Source: Sciurus carolinensis (taxonomy: Eukaryota > Chordata > Mammalia > Rodentia > Sciuridae). From it: 64,000 bases of DNA. The stretch is taken from positions 93,558,143 to 93,622,142 of the forward strand of contig NC_062220.1 in assembly GCF_902686445.1 (NCBI RefSeq), given 5' to 3'. Below the pieces are notes generated by a model. The model worked only from the letters and a program-made list of their open reading frames with translations, searched no databases and was not told the origin of the DNA. Numbering within the stretch: position 1 is the first letter of the stretch; each line of letters opens with the position of its first letter. Positions 35,480 to 47,400 of the stretch are shown one piece after another. Made by a program: the position numbers and the translations under genes.

Positions 35480-36030
35480 TTTTCAGAAATTCTGAGAAAA
35501 ACATTTGTATCTAATTCACAACCTCAAAATAAGGTTGAAAAATAGAATGTACATAGCTGAAGTTGGTAATGTTGAAAATTCAGTCATGGAATTCTCTGAG
35601 AATGGAGCGAAAAAAGAAATAGACAATATGATAAAAGCAATAATAGAAGTTCAAGAATGAGAGGCTAAAGTCAATGAATAGGAGAGAAACAATCCCCTCA
35701 GCTGAAGAGTTAAGAGCTCAGATCAAAATAAAACTCTCTCTCTTTTCCCCATCTCCAAACCCTACAAATTTCCAGAAAAACTTTATAGAGGATTTTTCAT
35801 TTGCAATGCTCAATACTATAAATGCTCAAACTATAAATGGCTGGATAAGACTCAGACATATCTACTAAACAATCCATAATCAAGGAAGAGGGCAAAATAA
35901 ATGCATTTTTCAAATAAGAAAGTACTCCAAAAGTATACTGTGTCTACATTATTACAAATATTTGAACAAGTACCCTATGAATCTAAGGGAAAAACATGAG
36001 ATACAAGAAACAGTTAAAAACAAATAAAAT
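35480..36030 (+). mobile_element. possible HAL1/ancient L1 ORF1 fragment
   Basis: AAGGAAGAGGGCAAAATAAA and CATTTTTCAAATAAGAAAG resemble the end of an old ORF1. Weak evidence. Confidence 0.35.
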
Positions 36031-36214
36031 CAGTAAAATTTGAAGTCAAAAAATTGCAGCTATCTTTAAATGCTCAGAGACTTCTTAAAACAGAATAAAT
36101 AATACAACAATCTAGAAGAAAACTTTCAGATTGTTTCAGCATAAAAGGTTGCGTAGGTGGCAAGAAGTAAAAATGTTGTTAAAGCTTATGAAACAAGCAA
36201 ATCTCTAAAACCAG

Positions 36215-36880
36215 CAAACCTTAGTGTGAATCTTGGCTCTACCACTCTCTATGTCTGTGTCTGCTAGGTTTGAATATAGAATAGAGTCCCTCAAAGTCCA
36301 TGATAAAGGCCTGGTCCCTGTGATGGTGCTGTTGGAAAGTGCCAGGGAACCTTTGAGAGATGGAATCTAGTAGGAGGTCCTTAGGTCACTGGGGACAGGC
36401 CCTCAGAAGGTAGTTCTCACAGGACTTCTAGGTAGTTCCCATGAGAGTATGACATGCACTTGCACATCCCCCTCCCCGCTACCCAAGATGTGATGCTTTG
36501 CTCCTTTACTTATTTCCATCATGATGCACCACACTCAACAGAGGCCAAGTCAATGGAGCACTCCTCAATCTTGGATTTCAAACCTCTAAAAGAACTGTGT
36601 GATATAAACACCTTTCCTCTTTATAAAGTTAGTTGCATCAGGCATTTCATTGTATTAAAGCCAATTGATTAATACAGTGCCTTTGGGGAAAATTATTCAC
36701 CTTTTCTATGCTGTAGTTACCTTCATCTGTATATAATGGGAACAGCAATAAACTCTTCTCTCTCGGTGTGGTTGTGGGAATTTACTGAGTTAGTAAAGAT
36801 AAGAAACTAGATGCAGTAAATAACAAGTAACTCCTAGTTAGTAGTATTGATGGTAACAGGTTTTAACTATTAATTACTGA
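36215..36880 (+). mobile_element. MIR SINE split by a MaLR LTR
   Basis: The left part (CTTGGCTCTACCACTCTCTA) and right part (TTACCTTCATCTGTATATAA, TGTGGTTGTGGGAATTTACT) are consecutive in a MIR. An LTR separates them at about 36255-36678. Confidence 0.6.
36255..36678 (+). mobile_element. MST-type MaLR solo LTR
   Basis: GGTTTGAATATAGAATAGAG, CCTGGTCCCTGTGATGGTGC, AGGAGGTCCTTAGGTCACTG and CTTTCCTCTTTATAAAGTTA follow MST LTR order. No internal genes. Confidence 0.7.
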
Positions 36881-37304
36881 TATCAATATGAATATATTTG
36901 TTAATAATTCAGAGGAAATCCCAGTAAATATGAAAAGAAAACAGATAACAAACGATTCAGTAAATGTTAAGGAAATAAGTTTTGAAAAGCATAAGTAAAA
37001 AGAATTAAATAAGATGGCAGGAGGTCCAAACACAGTGGTTATCACAAAGAATATGAAAACAGTTTAAATTCACCAATTTAAAATGAGGATTAGAAGAACT
37101 TAAATAGGAAAAAAGCCAAACATCAAAAAATACATGTAAATTAAAATGTCAAGAAAAGTTTGAAGAAATAAAAAATAGCAATAGTAACAAAAATGGCATG
37201 GTATTGGCACCAAAGTAGACAGGTAGATCAATGGTACAGAATAAAGGACACAACACAAACCCAAATAAATACAATTTTCTCATACTAGACAAAGGGGCAA
37301 AAAT

Positions 37305-38312
37305 ATGCAATGGAGAAAAGATAGCCTCTTCAACAAATGGTGCTGGGAAAACTGGAAATCCATATGCAACAGAATGAAACTAAACCCATATCTCTCACCC
37401 TGCACAAAACTAAACTCAAAATGGATTAAGGATCTCGGAATCAGACCAGAGACCGTGCATCTTATAGAAGAAAAAGTAGGTCCAGAGCTTCAACATGTCG
37501 GCTTAGGACCAGACTTCCTCAACAGGACTCCCATAGCACAAGAAATAAAAGCAAGAATTAATAACAGCAATGCAAAGAAAGAGCCTACAGAGTGGGAGAA
37601 TATCTTTGCCAATCATACTTCAGATAGAGCGCTAATCTCCAGAATCTATAAAGAACTCAAAAAACTCTACACCAAGAATGCAAATAATCCAATCGACAAA
37701 TGGGCTAAGGAAATGAATAGACACTTCACAGAAGAAGATCTACAAGCAATCAACAAACATATGGGAAAATGTTCAACATCTCTAGTAATAAGAGAAATGC
37801 AAATCAAAACCACCCTAAGATTCCATCTCACTCCAATTAGAATGGGGATTATCAAGAATAGAAGCAACAACAGGTGTTGGCGAGGATGTGGGGAGAAAGG
37901 TACACTCATACATTGCTGGTGGGGCTGCAAATTAGTGCAGCCACTCTGGAAAGCAGTATGGAGACTCCTTAGAAAACTTGGAATGGAACTACCATTTGAC
38001 CCAGGTATCCCACTCCTTGGCCTATACCCAAAGGATTTAAAATCAGCATATTACAGAGATACAGCCACATCAATGTTCATAGCTGCTCAGTTCACAATAG
38101 CCAGATTGTGGAACCAACCTAGATGTCCTTCAATTGATGAATGGATAAAGAAACTGTGGCATATATATACAATGGAATATTACTCAGCCATAAAGAATGA
38201 TAAAATTATGGCATTTGCAGGGAAATGGATGAAACTGGAGAATATCATGCTAAGTGAGATAAGCCAATCTCAAAAAACCAAAGGAAGAATGATATCGCTA
38301 ATAAGTGGATGA
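37305..38312 (+). pseudogene. L1 ORF2 C-terminal fragment, open, 16-codon deletion
   Basis: 335 codons of uninterrupted ORF2 C-terminus ending MISLISG. Compared with copy F it lacks 16 residues after ARINN ([16 protein letters not shown]) yet keeps frame. The Cys/His segment [18 protein letters not shown] is intact. No start of its own. Confidence 0.9.
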
Positions 38313-38319
38313 TGACACA

Positions 38320-38460
38320 TAATGGGGGGTGGGAAGAGTTAGTGTTAGGGTTAGGGTTAGGTTTAGGGAGGGGGCAAGAATGGAGGAAGGAAGGACTGTA
38401 TAGAGGGAAAAGAGGGGTGGGAGGGGTAGCGGGGAGGGAAAAAAATAACAGAATGAATCA
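38320..38460 (+). repeat. telomere-like G-rich tract in L1 copy C 3' UTR
   Basis: GTTAGTGTTAGGGTTAGGGT followed by TAGGTTTAGGGAGGGGG, then GGGGTGGGAGGGG. Confidence 0.9.
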
Positions 38461-38744
38461 AACATTACCCTATGTAAATTTATGATTACACAAATGGTAT
38501 GCCTTTACGCCATGTACAAATAGAGAAACAACATGTGTCCCATTTGTGTACAATAATAAAAACAAAACAAAACAAAAAAAAAAAAACACTGCTCACCTCA
38601 TGAAAAGAAAAGTAGGAGCCTGGGGTCCTATAGTCTTTGCTTTTGAGGGTACACTCCCAGTGACCTGAAGACTAAAATTCCTATCCACTTCCACTAGCCC
38701 AAGCTTCTAACACCTGGGCCTTCTGGGGATATTCAAGATCCAAA

Positions 38745-38990
38745 CTAGCCAGGCACAATGGCGCATGCCTCTAATCCCAGTGACTCAGGAGGCTGACGTA
38801 GGAGGATTGTCAGTTCAAAGCCAGACTTAGCAATTTAGCAAGGCCCGAAGCAACTCAGTGAGACCCTGTCTCTAAATAAAATTTTAAAAAGGGCTAAAAT
38901 GTGACTCAGTGGTTAAGCGCCTATGAGTTCCATCGCTGGTGTGGAGGAAAATAAAAGGATTCAACCTATTTAAAAAAAAAAAAAAAAAAA
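38745..38990 (+). mobile_element. B1-ID composite SINE
   Basis: AGCCAGGCACAATGGCGCAT, GCCTCTAATCCCAGTGACTC and AGTGAGACCCTGTCTC form the 7SL half; GGCTAAAATGTGACTCAGTG forms the ID half; A tail at the end. Confidence 0.85.
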
Positions 38991-39248
38991 GATACAAAGA
39001 AACTCACTTCAGCTTTAAAGGTACACATAAGCTGAGGTGAGGGGATGGAAAAAGATATTTCATGCAAATAGTAACCAAAAGAGAGCAGGGATGACTACAG
39101 TTATGTCTTGTAAAGTTGAAGAACACAAAAAAATAAAACAAAAATCAGTTGCATTTATATATACTAGCAATTAACTATCTGTAAAGTAAATCAGTAAAAC
39201 AATCCCATATGTAATAGCACAACAAATAATAAAATAGGAATAAACTGG
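38991..39248 (+). mobile_element. ancient L1, segment 1 (ORF2 pieces)
   Basis: GGGGATGGAAAAAGATATTT and AAATAGTAACCAAAAGAGAG come from the endonuclease region; CAGTTGCATTTATATATACT and AAAACAATCCCATATGTAAT from further along ORF2. It continues at 41013 and 60345. Confidence 0.65.
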
Positions 39249-40322
39249 TGATCCAAGATGGCAGACTAGAGGGTGACTGCATCTCCAGTCGCTCCAGAAC
39301 CCAGGAGTTAAGAAGGGGAGGCATTGAGAGACTCGGACTAAAATAGAGTCACGGATGAGTCTCGCCCACCGAGTAAAGCTTGGCCTGGGCAGCAGGCCCG
39401 GATAGAGGTGGCTTATCGGAGCCGGGCAGGGCAGCTAGAGTCTTCCCCAGGTAGCCCTGCGCACTCCAGCAGTGGGCCCCGCCCACACAGCCAGCTTCCC
39501 AGCTTCTCGGAGCAGGCCCCCCAGTGAGAGCCTTTCTGATCAGAACAAGCTCCAAGTACCGGAGCCAGCGTGGTGTGCTCCGGCCCGCAAGTGGCTTCAG
39601 GGACCAGGACAGAGCAGCCAGGGACTTCCCCAAGCAGCCGGGGCCCCTGCGGTGGGAGGTGCCTTTCAAGGCTAGCTTCTCGGAGCGGACCGCCCAGTGA
39701 GAGCTTTTCTACATAGAGCCAGCCACAAGTCCCTGAGTCAACAAAGAGCTTCGACCCACAAGCAGCCTCTGGGATCAGGGCAGGGCAGCCAGAGACTTCT
39801 CCAGGTGGCCCTGCCCCGTCCGGCCGCAGGCTCTTTCCACGGGGCGATCCAAGATGGCAGCCTAGAGGGTGACTGCATCTCCAGTCGCTCCAGAATCCAG
39901 GACTCAAGAAGGGGAGGCATTGAGAGACTTGGACAAAAAAAGAGTTATGGGGTGAGTCTCCCCCACCAGGTGAAGCTTGGCCTGGGCGGCAGGCCTGGAT
40001 AAGGGCAGCTTATCAGAGCAGGGCAGGGCAGCTAGAGTCTTCCCCAGGTAGCCCTGCGCACTCCGGCGGTGGGCTCCTCCCACACAGCCAGCTGTGCGGT
40101 GCAGGCCCCTCACTGAGAGCCTTTCCGCACAGAGCCAGCTCCAAGCCCTGGAACCAGTAGGGGGCTAGGGGCAGCTTTCTTCGGAAGCACTGCATTATCA
40201 AGTTCCTCCAAGACTTCAGGCTACTGAAGGCTGGGAGGTGATACACTGGAAATCTACAGGGACACTATAAGCCAATAGCGGAAATCTGCAATATCTCAGG
40301 GTCCCACTGACAGCTGACCAAT
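39249..40322 (+). promoter_or_regulatory. L1 type-1 5' UTR, ~596-bp unit duplicated
   Basis: GATCCAAGATGGCAG at 39250 and again at 39846, each followed by a GAGGGTGACTGCATCTCCAG block. Each unit has its own YY1-type motif, GC-rich body and retained CpGs. Confidence 0.85.
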
Positions 40323-40736
40323 ATGAGAAAACAAGGGAAGAAAATGTCCCAAACAAACCTAGATACTATATCAATAAAACCCAATGACAGCACAGCAGAA
40401 GAAATGTCAGAAAGGGAGTTCAGAATGTACATAATTAAAACAATCAGGGAAGCAAACAAGGAGATGAAAGAGCAAATGCAGGCATTAAATGATCGCAACA
40501 ATCAACAGTTAAAAGACCAAATACGGGAAGCAAGAGATCATTTCAATAAAAAGTTAAGAGATACTGAAAAAAAAAAAAAAAAAAAACAGATATCTGTGAA
40601 ATGAAGGAAACGATAAACCAAGTTAAAAACTCCATAGAAAGCATAACCAATAGGATAGAACACCTGGAAGACAGAACCTCAGATATTGATGACAAAATAT
40701 TTAATCTTGAAAACAAAGTTGGCCAAACAGATGCAG
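40323..40736 (+). pseudogene. L1 ORF1 N-terminal remnant
   Basis: MRKQGKKMSQTNLDTISIK, with one EMKEQMQAL unit. An 18-A run at about 40566 shifts the frame; ORF1 ends at the junction near 40736. Confidence 0.88.
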
Positions 40737-40739
40737 TGG

Positions 40740-41012
40740 TACAATCCTAATTTGAATGAACTGAGTGGTAACTGTAGGTAGGTGGGGCATGGATGGAGGA
40801 AGTGGGTCCCTGGGGACTTGTCCAAGAAGCTTTCTCCTTCACTATGGTCACTTACCCTTGCTCTTTTTCTTCTTTTTGATCACTAGGCGATGAGCCGCTT
40901 CCCTCTGCCACACACTTTGATCAAAATGCTCTGCCTCACCTTCGGCAGAATACACTTCTCCTCTAAGTTTTTCTTTTCAGATATTTTAATCACAGTAACA
41001 AAAATCTAACAC
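40740..41012 (+). mobile_element. MaLR-type LTR fragment
   Basis: Same family as 3440-3868: GTAGGTGGGGCATGGATGGA, TCTGCCTCACCTTCGGCAG, CTTCTCCTCTAAGTTTTTC and TAATCACAGTAACAAAAAT. The 5' part is missing. Confidence 0.6.
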
Positions 41013-41210
41013 ACCATCTAAAACAATCTACAGGTTCAACATAATATCAAAATTCCAATGGCATTTTTTGCAGGAAAAAAAAATCTATGTATGAAACAAT
41101 AAAAGACCAGGACTAGCCAGATAAATCTTGATAAAACAGCACCAACCTGGAGGCATCACAGTTCCTGACTTCAAATCATAGTATAAAACTATAGTGATCA
41201 AAAAAGTATG
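41013..41210 (+). mobile_element. ancient L1, segment 2 (ORF2)
   Basis: AATATCAAAATTCCAATGGC, CTGGAGGCATCACAGTTCCT and ATAGTGATCAAAAAAGTATG are an ORF2 stretch that resumes at 60345 with AGTATGGTACTGGC. Confidence 0.75.
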
Positions 41211-41212
41211 GT

Positions 41213-42585
41213 GGAGGGGAAATCTGAGATGTCAGATTAGCAAAAGAGTACATTTTCCAGTTGCTCCATTTCTTGGGATTCAAGCAATGAGAGTATAGCT
41301 TTCCAGTGAGGGAGGTGACAGCAGAAATCGACTAAAATCCAGTATCAGAATCAGACACAGATATCTAGTTGCTTTGAACATGGAAAAAGGAAGAATATCC
41401 TTCAGACTTTGCTAGGAGTGCTGATGATGACAGTTCACTGTACAGGGGAAAGGTCACATAGGCAGAGAAAGAAAAACTATGAAAAATAATTGGGAAAACC
41501 TGTGGAACACAGATACAATTTGATCTTAACTGATTCTGAGTATAACAAGCTGCTGATTAAAGAGTACCCCATGTTTCTCTGCTGGCAGGCAGAGAACTAA
41601 GCCATCTTGAGGTGGCTGTGCAGCAGCTTTCTTCTCTGGGAGATTTTTAACAAGTGTTATCACACTGTCCCAGCACATGCCTGCCTGGTGGGTGAAACTG
41701 AGGTGGTTTAAACTCACACTTGAATTAAAGTCAGTCTATGTGTCAGAGCTAAGAGAAAAAAACAACAACACAGGATTTATTATAAAAGAGAACTACTCAA
41801 CAAAAAACATCCTCACAATAGAGAAAGTTGAATGTTTCTCAACACATGCAAGTCCAAGATTCTGAAAACGTGAAGAAACAGGCAAAGATTTCTCTTCCTG
41901 AAGGTTACAATCCCCAACAAATGAGCATATAGATATTGAAGGGAATGAAGTTTCAAAAAGACTATAAAATATATTATTAAAATAATTAGTGGGTTAAAAG
42001 AGATCTAATGAAAGTATTAAGAGTAAATACATGAGATAAAAGAGCAATTCAATATAGAGATAGAAATTCTGAAGAGAAACCAATGAAAACTACTGGAAAT
42101 GAAAGAAAATAAATCAAATAAAAATTTCACTTGAAAGTATCACCAACAGATTAGATTATATATGAAATATAATTTAAGGTCTCAAAGACAGGGTATATGA
42201 AATGGAGCACACTAAAAAATAAAAGAACAGGATCAGAACACACGGAAACTCTGGGATAACATTAAGAGACCAAATTTAAGAATCCTCAGGATGGAAGAGG
42301 GCATAGAGATATAGGTTAATAGCATTAAGAAACTTTTCAGTGAAATAATAACAAAATATGTGCCAAACCTCATGAATGGAGATGAACATCCACATACAGG
42401 ATTCATATAGATCTCCAAATAGAAAAGATCAAAAAAGAACCTCTCCAAGACACATTATAATCAAAATGCCTAATATAAATAATAAGGATAGAATATTAAA
42501 AGTCACAAGAGAAAAATGTCACGTCACTTAGAGGCAAACTAATAAACCTCACATCTAATGTCTCAACTCAGATTCTAAAATCCAG
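41213..42585 (+). mobile_element. older L1, 5' UTR and ORF1 part (host of copy E)
   Basis: An L1-like 5' end near 41213, then a degraded ORF1: AGACCAAATTTAAGAATCCT, CCAAGACACATTATAATCAA, AACTCAGATTCTAAAATCC. Interrupted at 42586 by copy E. Confidence 0.7.
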
Positions 42586-43430
42586 GTTGGTTTTTAAGAT
42601 GGCGGCCTAGAGGGCGGCTGCATTTCATGTTGCTCCAGGACTCAGGATTCAAAAGAGGAGATAGTGAGAGACTTGGGACCAACTCAAAGCTGCCGGGTGA
42701 GTCTCTCCCGTTGGGGAGGTGTCCCGGATGGGGCGGTAGTCACGGAACACAGGGAAATTTATGAAGTAGAGTTGCTCGGCGAGACACCCCTCCCCCCGCT
42801 GGAGCGATAAACATGGACCACTGGGAACTTTGCAGAGGAAGCTGCTCAGCACAGTGCTTGGTTTCAGAGTAAACCACCTGGCTTCGGCGGCTGCCCAGAG
42901 GACAGCCTGTATAGGCAGGCGATTAGGTGCAGAACAGGGTCCCAGGTTCTAGGCGGCTTTTCGGTGGAAGAGCTGCAGAGACAAGCTGAGGGGCGGAGTG
43001 AAGGTTCCAGGACTGCGGGCAGATTCTCTGAGGAGGGGCAGCCTAAGGAGACTCGTCTGCGAAGGGTGAGGCTCCCAGGCCCAGGAGGTAGGTCTGGGCC
43101 CCTGGGAACGTTGCCTGGGAAGGCTGCCCTGCCCAGGCAGCAAAATACCACTCTCCCCGCTGGAGCAGTGAACACGGACAGCGGGGAACTTTGCAGAGGA
43201 GGCTGCGCAGCACAACGCTTGGTTTCGGAGCAACCTCTTGGGGCTCCGGCGGCTGCCAGAGGAAGAGCTGGGCGGCGAGCTGTTTGGACTCAGAGCAACC
43301 TCCTGAACAAGGGGGGGGGGCGCTGTCCTGAGGAGGTGGAGGTGCACAGTGAGTTGCTTGCTCGCCAAGCGCCCACACAGAACACCGGGTGGCTGCCTGG
43401 AGGAAGAGCCGAGCGGCAGGTGGGAAGAAA
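42586..43430 (+). promoter_or_regulatory. L1 type-2 5' UTR/promoter
   Basis: AAGATGGCGG lies at 42596-42605, 10 bp inside the element. The following GGGCGGCTGCATTTCATGTT is shared with copy F but not with copies A, B and D. About two GC-rich monomers with GAGGAGGCTGCGCAGCAC-like blocks follow. The distal 5' UTR present in copy F is missing. Confidence 0.85.
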
Positions 43431-44427
43431 ATGCCTCAAACAAATCTGGATGTAACATCAATAAAATCCAATGACAGCATGGCACAAGAAATGTCAGAAA
43501 GGGAGTTCAGAATGTACATAATCAACATGATAAGGGAAGCAAACGATGAGATGAAAGAGCAAATGCAGGCATTGAATGAACGCACCAATCGACAGTTAAA
43601 AGCGCAAATACAGGAAGCAAAAGACCATTTCAATAAAGAGTTAGAGATATTGAAAAAAAAAAAACCAAACAGAAATCCTTGAAATGAAGGAAACAATAAA
43701 CCAAATTAAGAACTCCATAGAAAGCACAACCAATAGGATAGAACACCTGGAAGACAGAACCTCAGATATAGAAGACAAAATAATTAACCTTGAAAACAAA
43801 GTTGAACAAACAGAGAAGATGGTAAGAAATCATGAACAGAATCTCCAAGAATTATGGGATATCATGAAAAGGCCAAATTTGAGAATTATTAGGATTGAGG
43901 AAGGCTTAGAGAAACAAACCAAAGGAATGAATAATCTATTCAATGAAATAATTTCAGAAAATTTCCCAAATCTGAAGAATGAAATGGAAAATCAAGTCCA
44001 AGAGGCTTATAGGACTCCAAATACACAAAATTACAACAGACCCACACCAAGGCACATTATAATGAAAATACCTAACATACAAAATAAAGACAGAATTTTA
44101 AAGGCTGTGAGAGAAAAGAATCAAATCACATTCAGGGGGAAACCAATACAGATATCAACAGATTTTTCAATCCAGACCCCAAAAGCTAGAAGGGCCTGGA
44201 ACAACATTTTTCAAGCCCTGAAAGAAAATGGATGCCAACCAAGAATCTTATACCCAGCAAAATTTACCTTCAGATTTGAGGATGAAATAAAATCATTCCA
44301 TGATAAACAAAAGCTAAAAGAATTTACAAAAAGAAAGCCAGCATTACAGAACATTCTCAGCAAAATATTCCATGAGGAAGAGATGAAAAACAAAGAAGTA
44401 AATCAGCAAAGGGAGGAGCTATCCTAA
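43431..44427 (+). pseudogene. L1 ORF1, shortened N-terminus and A-tract frameshift
   Basis: Starts at the internal Met (MPQTNLDVTSIKSNDS); the usual MRKQGKK leader is replaced by 5' UTR sequence. A 12-A run near 43655 shifts the frame; the second frame from about 43684 holds the RRM and CTD (RPTPRHIIMKIPNIQNKDRI) to TAA at 44425. One EMKEQMQAL unit. Confidence 0.9.
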
Positions 44428-44487
44428 AGGAATTCTCAAATAAAGAGGAACCAAGTTGTGTCAAAAATAAACAAATAACTGAATAAA

Positions 44488-47400
44488 ATGAGTCAAAGAA
44501 CCAGGAATACAAATCATATCTCAATAATAATCCTGAATATTAATGGACTAAATTCATCAATAAAAAGACATAGATGGGCAGATTGGATAAAAAAGAAAGA
44601 TCCAACAATATGTTGCCTGAAAGAGACTCATCTCATAGAAAGAGAGACCCATAGACTAAAGGTGAAAGGATGGGAAAAAACATACCATGCACATGGACCC
44701 AGCAAAAAAGCTGGGGTATCCATCCTCATTTCAGATAATGTGGACTTCAAGCCAAAGTTAGTCAGAAGGGATAAAGAAGGACATTTCATACTGCTTAAGA
44801 GAAGCATAAATCAGCAAGACAAAACAATCATAAATATCTATGCCCCAAACAGTGTCTCACCCATGTATGTCAAACAAATCCTTCTCAATCTCAGAAACTA
44901 AATAGACCATAATACAATAATACTAGGTGATTTTAACATGCCTCTCTCACCACTGGACAGATCTACCAAACAAAAATTGAACAAAGAAACCATAGAACTC
45001 AATAACACAATCAATAATTTAGACTTAACAGACATTTATAGAATATACCATCCAACGAAGCTTGAATACACTTTCTTCTCAGCAGCACATGGATCCTTCT
45101 CTAAAATAGACCATATATTATGCCACAAAGCTAATGTTAGCAAATACAAGAAGATAGAGACACTTCCTTGTATTCTATCAGATCATAATGGATTGAAATT
45201 AGAAATAAATGAAAGAGTAAAAAACAGAAATTACTCCAACACCTGGAGATTAAACAATATGCTATTATATGATGAATGGATAACAGAAGATATTAGGAAG
45301 GAAATTAAAAATTTCTTAGAGGTAAATGAGAACAAAGAAACATCATATCAAAATCTCTGGGACACTATGAAAGCAGTACTTAGAGGAAAATTTATTTCAT
45401 GGAGCGCATTCAATAAAAGAAGTAAAACTCAACAAATAAATGACCTAACACTACAGCTCAAAGCCCTAGAAAAAGAAGAACAGAGCAACACCAAAAGTAG
45501 TAGAAGACAGGAAATAGTCAAACTCAGAGCTGAAATCAACGAAATTGAAACAAAAGAAACAATAAAAAATATTGACAAAATAAATAGTTGGTTCTTTGAA
45601 AAAATAAACAAAATTGATAAACCTTTAGCCACACTAACAAAGAGAAGATGAGAGAAAACCCAAATCACCAAAATTCAGAATGAACAAGGAAATATCACAA
45701 CAGACACGACTGAAATACAAAACATAATTAGAAGCTGTTTTGAAAATCTATACTCCAACAAAATAGAAAATTTCGAAGATATCAACAAGTTTCTAGAGAC
45801 ATATGAATTACCTAAACTAAACGAGGAGGACATACACAATTTAAATAGACCAATTTCAAGTAATGAAATAGAAGAAATCATCAAAAGCCTACCAACAAAG
45901 AAAAGTCCAGGACCTGATGGGTTCTCAGCCGAGTTCTACAAAACCTTTAAAGAAGAGTTCATTCCAATACTTTTCAAAGTATTCCATGAAATAGAAGAGG
46001 AGGGAACCCTCCCAAACTCATTCTATGAAGTCAATATTACCCTGATACCTAAACTAGACAGAGACACATCGAGGAAAGAAAATTTTAGACCAATATCCTT
46101 AATGAACATTGACGCAAAAATTTGTAACAAAATTTTAGCAAATCGCATACAAAAACATATTAAAAAGATAGTGCACCATGAGCAAGTGGGTTTCATCCCA
46201 GGGATGCAAGGTTGGTTCAACATCAGGAAATCAATAAATGTAATTCACCATATCAATAGACTTAAAGTCAAGAATCACATGATTATTTCAATAGATGCAG
46301 AAAAAGCATTTGATAAAATACAGCACCCCTTCATGCTCAAAACACTAGAAAACATAGGGATAGTGGGAACATTCCTTAACATTGTAAAGGCCATCTACGC
46401 TAAGCCCATGGCTAATATTATTCTAAATGGTGAAAAACTGAAAGCATTCCACCTATTATCTGGAACAAGGCAGGGATGCCCTCTTTCACCACTTCTATTC
46501 AATATCGTCCTTGAAACTCTAGCCAGAGCAATTAGACAAACCAAAGAAATTAAAGGGATACGAATAGGAAAAGAAGAACTCAAACTATCCCTCTTTGCGG
46601 ATGATATGATTATATACTTAGAGGAACCAGGAAATTCCACCAGAAAACTCTTAGAACTCATAAGTGAATTTAGTAAAGTAGCGGGATATAAGATCAATGC
46701 TCATAAATCTAATGCATTTTTATACATGTGATGAATCTTCAGAAAGAGAAGTTAGGAAAACTACCCCATTCACATGAGCCTCGAAAAAAATAAAATACTT
46801 GGGAATCAATTTCACAAAAGAGGTGAAAGACCTCTACAATGAGAACTACAGAACACTAAAGAAAGAAATTAAAGAAAACCTTAGAAGATGGAAAGATCTC
46901 CCATGTTCCTGGATAGGCAGAATTAATATTGTCAAAATGGCCATACTACCAAAAGTGCTATACAGATTCAATGCAATTCCAATTAAAATCCCAATGACGT
47001 ACCTTACAGAAATAGAACAAGCAATCATGAAATTCATCTGGAAGAATAAGAAACCCAGAATAGCTAAAGCAATCCTTCGCAGGAAAAATGAAGCAGGGGG
47101 CATTGCAATACCATAACTTCAACTATACCACAAAGCAATAGTAACAAAACGGCATGGTATTGGTACCAAAATAGACAAGTAGATCAATGGTACAGAATAG
47201 AGGACACGGACACAAACCCAAATAAATACAATTTTCTCATACTAGACAAAGGGGCCAAAAATATGCAATGGAGAAAAGATAGCCTCTTCAACAAATGGTG
47301 CTGGGAAAATTGGAAATCCATAAGCAACAGAATGAAACTAAACCCATATCTCTCACCCTGCACAAAACTCAACTCAAAATGGATTAAGGACCTTGGAATC

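Larger units (their letters stand above)
37177..38582 (+). mobile_element. L1 copy C, 5'-truncated
   Basis: Begins inside ORF2 (GCAATAGTAACAAAAATGGC) and runs through a 3' UTR with telomere-like repeats and the terminal CCCATTTGTGTACAATAATA to a long A-rich tail. Low divergence from copies E and F. Confidence 0.92.
39249..40736 (+). mobile_element. L1 copy D: duplicated promoter and ORF1 start only
   Basis: Two successive type-1 promoter units, then ORF1 to GGCCAAACAGA, after which sequence switches to a MaLR LTR piece. The rest of the L1 is gone. Confidence 0.85.
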
